Below are positions 5,523 to 10,235 of a DNA stretch of 10,235 nt, in pieces. Both the position numbers and the translations under genes were made by a program. Source of the DNA: Methanosarcinaceae archaeon (GTDB taxonomy: Archaea; Halobacteriota; Methanosarcinia; Methanosarcinales; Methanosarcinaceae); assembly GCA_030609665.1 (NCBI GenBank), contig JAUWBW010000051.1:1-10235 (forward strand). Reading direction: 5' to 3'. Position 1 is the first letter of the stretch. The number at the start of each line of letters is the position of its first letter. The notes under the pieces were generated by a model. That model was not told the origin of the DNA. It made no database searches and worked only from the letters and a program-made list of their open reading frames with translations.

Positions 5523-6857
5523 CTATTTGAACATGCGCTCAACATCTTTAACAGCAGATGGTAATAAAAATATCACTACGCGATCACCATCTTCGATCAC
5601 GTAATCTCCACGAGGCACAATTGTTTTATCTTTGTGAACAACCATGCTGACAATAGCTCCCACCGGGAATTTGATATTTTTTAAAGGTTTACCTACGATC
5701 TTTGATCTCCTTGATGCCGTATATTCGATGATGTCAGCTTTTTCACTTTCAATTGTTGTAAGTGCTTCTATGCCGGTACCCATTGTCAATTTTAACACTT
5801 CATTGACAGTTGCTTCCCTTGGGTTTATGGCACTGTCAACACCTACCATCTCAAAAAGCGGAACATATTCGGACCTGCCAGCTCTGGCAAAAACTTTTTT
5901 CGCACCAAGTTGCTTTGACAGAAGTGCACACAACATATTCTTCTCATCGCTATCTGTGGCTGCGATGACCACGTCCATTTCGTGTACTCCTTCTTCTTTT
6001 AACAGGTTCACATCTGTCCCGTCACCATGAAGTACCAAAACATCCGTCAAAATATCAGCAACACATTCACACCGTTCCCTATTGTTATCGATGATTTTAA
6101 GATCCACATCATTTTTGTTGATCAGCTTTGCGAGATAGAATCCCACAACACCTCCGCCGATCACCATGATCCTGCTACGCTTGCCGGAAACTTCACCAAA
6201 AAGTCCGCGAATATCCTTCATAGCATCGGGTTTTCCAATTACTACCATGTGGTCGTTCGCTTTTATTGTGTCAGACCCATGTGGAATAATGACTTCAGCA
6301 TCCCTAAAAAGTGCACTTACAATACAACAATCGGACAATTGAAGATCATGCATATGTTTTCCAACAAGCGTATTTTCAGGTCTTACCACAAATTCCATCA
6401 TTTCCACTTTCCCATCTGCAAAAATCTCCGAATCAATGGCAGAAGGAATGGACAGCAAATCAGCCACTTCTGATGCAAGAGCAAGTTCAGGACAGATCAT
6501 TGTATCAATACCGATCTGTGTACGTTTTGCAACAGGCTTGTCGATATAATCAGGATTGGTAACTCTTGCAATTGTTTTTATTGATTTTTTATCTTCAACG
6601 ATCAGTTTTGAAGCCATACACGCAACAATGTTCACCTCGTCATTTCCAGTCACAGCAACCAAAAGATCAGTATCTACTAAAACGTTTGCAAGTATTGATA
6701 CATTTGCGCCATTGCCTTGTATGACCTGTACATCAAGTTCATCAACTCTCTGGCATGCTTCTTCATCCTTATCAATGATGATTACGTCATTTGTAAGGTA
6801 TAGGGATTTTGCAATGTGATAACCTACTTCCCCTGCACCAACGATAACAATTTTCAT
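5523..6857 (-). CDS. trkA: TrkA potassium uptake regulatory subunit (two RCK domains)
   Basis: Cytoplasmic nucleotide-binding subunit that assembles on TrkH and gates it in response to NAD(H) or ATP/ADP. The 444 residues comprise two tandem TrkA-N/TrkA-C units. The first has GAGEVG (7-12), an acidic D29 at the end of strand 2 and QGNGAN (47-52). The second has GGGVVG (234-239), IIDNN (255-259) and HGDGTD (277-282). RCK-C segments follow each Rossmann fold (about 140-215 and 365-444), the last ending VIEDGDRVVIFLLP. Both nucleotide-binding motifs are intact. The ATG has GAGGA seven bases upstream. trkA precedes trkH in the operon. Probable promoter elements and an inverted repeat lie upstream. 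Confidence 0.95.
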   Translation of the reverse strand: MKIVIVGAGEVGYHIAKSLYLTNDVIIIDKDEEACQRVDELDVQVIQGNGANVSILANVLVDTDLLVAVTGNDEVNIVACMASKLIVEDKKSIKTIARVTNPDYIDKPVAKRTQIGIDTMICPELALASEVADLLSIPSAIDSEIFADGKVEMMEFVVRPENTLVGKHMHDLQLSDCCIVSALFRDAEVIIPHGSDTIKANDHMVVIGKPDAMKDIRGLFGEVSGKRSRIMVIGGGVVGFYLAKLINKNDVDLKIIDNNRERCECVADILTDVLVLHGDGTDVNLLKEEGVHEMDVVIAATDSDEKNMLCALLSKQLGAKKVFARAGRSEYVPLFEMVGVDSAINPREATVNEVLKLTMGTGIEALTTIESEKADIIEYTASRRSKIVGKPLKNIKFPVGAIVSMVVHKDKTIVPRGDYVIEDGDRVVIFLLPSAVKDVERMFK

Positions 6858-6907
6858 AATATTTCCTCGAACAGATGGAATAATCCAAAAAATAAAATAA
6901 ACCGATC

Positions 6908-6961
6908 ACATTTATAGAGTACGTCTTATAATCAGTATTAGTTTTAAACTTTACTCTATAA
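6908..6961 (-). promoter_or_regulatory. trkA: trkA promoter region with 10-bp inverted repeat (possible operator)
   Basis: TTATAGAGTA (6912-6921) is exactly inverted as TACTCTATAA (6952-6961), with a 30-nt AT-rich spacer. On the minus strand the gene-proximal arm overlaps a TATA-like CTATAAATG (6909-6917). That would start transcription near 6885, leaving a short leader that contains the GAGGA site. A second TATA-like ATTATAAG lies inside the spacer. The arrangement suggests a regulator binding both sides of the promoter; this is inferred from symmetry and position only. Confidence 0.45.
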
Positions 6962-6992
6962 GCATCACAATTAAATCAAAAATCATAAGTGA

Positions 6993-7018
6993 GAAAAAAC
7001 AGGCATTCAATGCCTGTT
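6993..7018 (-). terminator. Intrinsic-type terminator of dnaJ
   Basis: On the minus strand AACAGGCA (7018-7011) pairs with TGCCTGTT (7006-6999) around a 5-nt loop, and the stem runs into a T6 tract. It lies 33 nt after the dnaJ stop. The GC-containing stem with a U-run looks like a bacterial rho-independent terminator and would also work as a U-run terminator for archaeal RNA polymerase. Confidence 0.75.
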
Positions 7019-7050
7019 CTACAAAAAAATGTTAAATTTTGCCTGAGAAA

Positions 7051-8193
7051 CTATACTTCAAATGCGCCTTTGACTTTACTGAATAAACCTTTTCCGCTTT
7101 TGTGTGTATGTGAATTGTTTCCACTGGCAATTTTCTCAAACTCTTCAAGCAGGCGTTTTTGTTCATTTGTCAAGTTAGACGGTGTTTTCATGACAACCCT
7201 CACATGCTGGTCGCCCTGTCCATATCCGTGCATGTGAGGGATTCCTTTCCCTTTCAACCTGAATACGGAATGTGTCTGTGTTCCCTTTGGTACATGCATC
7301 TTTACCTTACCGTGAAGTGTATCCACCATAACATCAGCCCCGAGTGCAGCCTGTGCAAATGAGATCGGTATTTCACATACAATATCATCGCCCACACGTT
7401 CAAATTTATCGTGTGCTTTTACGTGTATCACCACATAAAGGTCACCAGGTGGAGCACCCGGACTTCCGTTTTCTCCCTCTCCACGCACCTTTAAGCGCAT
7501 ACCGGTATCTGCACCGGCAGGCACTTTAACAGATATCTTGCGAACCTTCTTTGTCTTGCCTGTACCTCTGCATGCAGGACATGGGGATTCGATCATCTGC
7601 CCTTTTCCATGACATGCAGGACAGGTGGCAGTTGTCATAAAACGCCCAAACGGCGTGTTCTGTGCACGATTTATCTGCCCGCTTCCGCGACAGGTGGAAC
7701 AGGTTTTTGGACTTGTTCCTTTCTTTGCACCGCTTCCGCCGCAGGTTTCACAGTTCTCAGCTCTTGGAATATTGATCTTTGTCTCGGTTCCAAATGCTGC
7801 ATCTTTCAGCGTGATCGAAAGGTCATATCGCAGGTCTGAACCTCGCATTGGACCTTGTCTTCGACATCCTCTGCCACCGCCTCCCCCTCCAAAGAACATA
7901 TCAAAGATGTCGCCAAGTCCACCACCAAAATCGGCACTGCGGAATATATCTTCTGTACTGTAGTGTCCATCTATACCGGCATGTCCGAACCTGTCATATT
8001 CGGACCGTTTTTCCGCATCAGACAGGACTGCGTATGCTTCGGATATCTCCTTGAACTTTTCTTCTGCATCAGCCTCTTTGTTCTTGTCAGGGTGATACTT
8101 CATGGCAAGTTTGCGGTATGCTTTCTTAAGCTCCGCTTCTGAAATATCTTTTTGGACTCCGAGTATTTCGTAATAATCACGTTTAGTGGACAT
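7051..8193 (-). CDS. dnaJ: DnaJ (Hsp40) co-chaperone
   Basis: Co-chaperone that delivers unfolded proteins to DnaK and stimulates its ATPase through the J domain. The 380-residue type I protein has all parts: J domain (about 5-70) with HPD at 34-36, and a Gly/Phe-rich linker (about 88-118) with a run of six glycines. The zinc-binding region has four CxxCxGxG repeats at 148-155, 165-172, 191-198 and 205-212. The C-terminal substrate-binding domains run from about 215 to 340. The start ATG has AAGGA seven bases upstream. It lies 119 nt downstream of dnaK on the same strand, with an inverted repeat and TATA-like motif in between, so it may have its own promoter. The sequence is typical of bacterial-type DnaJ found in methanogens. 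Confidence 0.97.
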   Translation of the reverse strand: MSTKRDYYEILGVQKDISEAELKKAYRKLAMKYHPDKNKEADAEEKFKEISEAYAVLSDAEKRSEYDRFGHAGIDGHYSTEDIFRSADFGGGLGDIFDMFFGGGGGGRGCRRQGPMRGSDLRYDLSITLKDAAFGTETKINIPRAENCETCGGSGAKKGTSPKTCSTCRGSGQINRAQNTPFGRFMTTATCPACHGKGQMIESPCPACRGTGKTKKVRKISVKVPAGADTGMRLKVRGEGENGSPGAPPGDLYVVIHVKAHDKFERVGDDIVCEIPISFAQAALGADVMVDTLHGKVKMHVPKGTQTHSVFRLKGKGIPHMHGYGQGDQHVRVVMKTPSNLTNEQKRLLEEFEKIASGNNSHTHKSGKGLFSKVKGAFEV

Positions 8194-8229
8194 GAAAGGT
8201 TCCTTATAAATATGTAAAAAGAATGTGCG

Positions 8230-8255
8230 GGATGATACTTATACTTGTATCATCC
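8230..8255 (-). promoter_or_regulatory. dnaJ: Inverted repeat around a TATA-like motif ahead of dnaJ
   Basis: GGATGATAC (8230-8238) is exactly inverted as GTATCATCC (8247-8255) with an 8-nt loop. On the minus strand the loop reads AAGTATAA, a TATA-like motif that would start transcription near 8215, about 22 nt before dnaJ. It could be an operator that blocks TBP access, or simply a hairpin between dnaK and dnaJ in a common transcript. No U-run follows it, so termination is less likely. Confidence 0.45.
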
Positions 8256-8312
8256 GGTATGTACTTTATGCTGTTTCTATACTTATATTATGCAAGACAT
8301 TTATTTATTTAC

Positions 8313-10169
8313 TTATTTATCTTCATCGACCACTTCATAGTCAGCATCAACGACTGTCTCGCCAGACTCACCTGTTGCTTCCGTGGCACCTTCGCCACTC
8401 TCAGCAGCAGCCGCAGCTGCTTCTTCCTGTGCTTTTTGGTACATTGCAGTAGAGACTTCATATATCGCAGTCTGGAGAACTTCTGCCTTGTCGGTGATGG
8501 CTTGTATGTCCTCACCTTCAAGCGCTTCTTTGACTTCGGCTGTTGCTGCTTCAATTGCAGATCTCTGTTCATCTGTTGCGATATCATCAGCTTCTTTCAA
8601 TGTCTTCTCGGAGGCATTCACAAGTGCTTCCGCACTGTTGCGTATCTCAACCTCTTCCTTGCGCTTTGCATCTTCCTCAGCATGCACTTCAGCATCCTGT
8701 ACCATCTTGTCGATCTCTGCATCAGTCAATCCACCAGGTTTTTGGATTGAGATGGACTGTTCCTTTCTGGTTCCAAGATCTTTTGCATTCACATGCAGGA
8801 TTCCATTGGAATCAATATCGAATGTAACTTCGATCTGCGGGATTCCTCTTGGTGCAGGTGGAAGACCGTCAAGCATGAACCGACCAAGTGTCTTGTTCCC
8901 TGATGCAACTCCACGCTCACCCTGCAAGATATGGATCTCTACGGATGGCTGGTTGTCAGCTGCTGTTGAGAATATCTGGCTTTTCTTTGTAGGGATGGTT
9001 GTGTTACGCTCAATGAGCGGTGTTGCAACGCCACCAAGTGTCTCGATACCAAGTGAAAGTGGAGTAACATCAAGCAGAAGTACGTCATGCACTTCTCCGC
9101 CAAGTACACCTGCCTGAATTGCAGCACCAAGAGCCACTGCCTCATCAGGGTTTATGTTCTTGTAAGGGTCCTGTCCCGTGAATTTCTTAACAGTATTAAA
9201 TACTGCGGGAATCCTTGTGGAACCGCCGATCAAAAGCACTTTGTCAATGTCACCGGGTTTGAGTTTTGCATCGCTGAGTGCCTGTTTCATGGACACAAGT
9301 GTCTTTTCGACAAGGTCTTCTGTCATCTTGTCAAACTGTGCTCTTGTAATATCAACATCAATATGTTTTGGCTGCCCGTTCGCATCTGCAGTGATGAAAG
9401 GCATGTTCACGTTAGTGGAAGGTACACCGGATAATTCGATCTTTGCTTTCTCTGCTGCATCTTTCAATCGCTGGAGTGCTGCCTTGTCACTGGAAAGGTC
9501 TATTCCTTCTTCCTTTTTGAATTCTTCGATTAGATGTTTAACGATCCTGTCATCAAAGTCGTCACCACCAAGTTTTGTGTCACCGCTTGTTGAGAGTACT
9601 TCAAATACGCCTTCACCAAGTTCAAGTAAGGATACATCAAAAGTACCGCCTCCAAGGTCGTAGACAAATATCTTCTGGTCGCCTTCCTTTTTGTCAAGAC
9701 CGTATGCAAGTGATGCAGCGGTAGGTTCATTGATGATTCTCATGACCTCAAGTCCGGCAATGGTTCCTGCATCCTTTGTTGCCTGTCTTTGTGCATCATT
9801 GAAGTATGCAGGTACGGTAATTACAGCCTGTGTGATGGTCTCGCCAAGATACGCTTCTGCATCCTCTTTCATTTTTCGCAGGATCATTGATGAGACTTCT
9901 TGTGGTGTATGGTCCTTGCCATGGAGATTTACTTTATAGTTTGGCTCACCGACGTGTCTTTTGATCGAACTTACTGTGTTGTCAGGGTTTGCGATCAATT
10001 GTCTTTTGGCGACCTGTCCGACAAGTTTCTCTCCTTTCTTTGAGAATCCCACAACTGATGGAGTTGTTCTTCCACCTTCAGCATTTGGGATAATGGTAGG
10101 TTCTCCACCTTCTATGACTGCCATGCATGAATTGGTTGTACCAAGATCTATTCCGAGTATCTTTGCCAT
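8313..10169 (-). CDS. dnaK: DnaK (Hsp70) chaperone
   Basis: ATP-driven Hsp70 chaperone of the cytoplasm. All family landmarks are present in 618 residues: phosphate-1 loop GIDLGTTNS (6-14), VPAYFNDAQRQATKDAG (119-135), DLGGGTFDVS (171-180), IGGSTRIPAV (314-323) and the interdomain linker DVLLLDVTPLSLG (362-374). The substrate-binding domain and helical lid (about 475-585) follow. An Ala/Glu/Gly-rich tail ends DADYEVVDEDK, an acidic end typical of the family. The region RHVGEPNYKVNLHGKDHTPQEV (71-92) lacks the segment of about 25 residues present in proteobacterial DnaK, as in Gram-positive and archaeal forms. The ATG has GAGGT upstream. dnaJ follows on the same strand; grpE would be expected upstream, beyond the window edge. 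Confidence 0.98.
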   Translation of the reverse strand: MAKILGIDLGTTNSCMAVIEGGEPTIIPNAEGGRTTPSVVGFSKKGEKLVGQVAKRQLIANPDNTVSSIKRHVGEPNYKVNLHGKDHTPQEVSSMILRKMKEDAEAYLGETITQAVITVPAYFNDAQRQATKDAGTIAGLEVMRIINEPTAASLAYGLDKKEGDQKIFVYDLGGGTFDVSLLELGEGVFEVLSTSGDTKLGGDDFDDRIVKHLIEEFKKEEGIDLSSDKAALQRLKDAAEKAKIELSGVPSTNVNMPFITADANGQPKHIDVDITRAQFDKMTEDLVEKTLVSMKQALSDAKLKPGDIDKVLLIGGSTRIPAVFNTVKKFTGQDPYKNINPDEAVALGAAIQAGVLGGEVHDVLLLDVTPLSLGIETLGGVATPLIERNTTIPTKKSQIFSTAADNQPSVEIHILQGERGVASGNKTLGRFMLDGLPPAPRGIPQIEVTFDIDSNGILHVNAKDLGTRKEQSISIQKPGGLTDAEIDKMVQDAEVHAEEDAKRKEEVEIRNSAEALVNASEKTLKEADDIATDEQRSAIEAATAEVKEALEGEDIQAITDKAEVLQTAIYEVSTAMYQKAQEEAAAAAAESGEGATEATGESGETVVDADYEVVDEDK

Positions 10170-10175
10170 ATTATT

Positions 10176-10230
10176 ACCTCTTGTTAGTTTGTATGTAAGT
10201 ATAATTTAATTTAAGTTAAGTTTGATATTT
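10176..10230 (-). promoter_or_regulatory. dnaK: AT-rich dnaK upstream region with TATA-like motifs
   Basis: On the minus strand AAATTATAC (10199-10207) and AAATATC (10224-10230) are TATA-like. The ribosome binding site GAGGT is at 10176-10180, six bases before the ATG. The upstream TATA would leave a leader that includes this site; the nearer one would start the transcript at about the site itself. Which is used cannot be decided from sequence. Confidence 0.4.
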
Positions 10231-10235
10231 TGGAT

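Noticed and set aside
8223..9117. Long plus-strand open frames opposite dnaK
   Set aside because: They are shadows of the highly biased dnaK coding strand; dnaK itself has every family motif.

Overview
The window looks like a chromosomal segment of a methanogenic or related archaeon of the Methanosarcinia (Methanosarcinales-like). The evidence is a geranylgeranyl reductase paired with a small 2[4Fe-4S] ferredoxin (archaeal lipid saturation), ribosome binding sites of the GGTGA/GAGGT type, TATA-like promoters, moderate to low GC, and bacterial-type dnaK/dnaJ as known in Methanosarcina. The genus cannot be fixed from the sequence alone.

Left part (1-1990, + strand): a compact toxin-antitoxin pair (AbrB-type antitoxin and VapC/PIN toxin, overlapping by 8 nt) is followed by about 400 bases of gene-free, repeat-scarred DNA. 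Next comes a stand-alone gene for an acylphosphatase-fold protein carrying a C-terminal heptad-repeat extension. The VapC protein appears to lack about ten residues near its C-terminus. The acylphosphatase-like protein has an internal 21-bp tandem repeat that is still nearly identical between copies.

Centre (1989-3385, + strand): a two-gene operon of a 57-residue dicluster ferredoxin (TTG start) translationally coupled through an ATGA overlap to a 408-residue FAD-dependent geranylgeranyl reductase. The ferredoxin is the likely electron donor for saturating the isoprenoid chains of archaeal membrane lipids.

Intergenic island (3386-4074): about 690 bases between convergent genes hold no believable gene. 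They do hold a dense set of short-period repeats (9-nt and 10-nt units), several of them arranged as long inverted repeats, plus a T-run hairpin. A member of the 9-nt family also lies at the left edge of the window.

Right part (4075-10235, - strand): a trkA-trkH operon for potassium uptake (RCK-domain regulator and membrane subunit), then dnaJ and dnaK with all key motifs. Read in the transcription direction, the order is dnaK, dnaJ, trkA, trkH. dnaJ ends in a hairpin plus U-run that separates it from trkA. Inverted repeats overlapping probable TATA boxes lie ahead of trkA and dnaJ and could be operators. The right edge stops 66 nt upstream of dnaK; grpE, if present as in Methanosarcina, would be outside. 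No previously undescribed multi-gene system is evident. The most notable items are the repeat island, the atypical VapC and acylphosphatase-like proteins, and the candidate operators.
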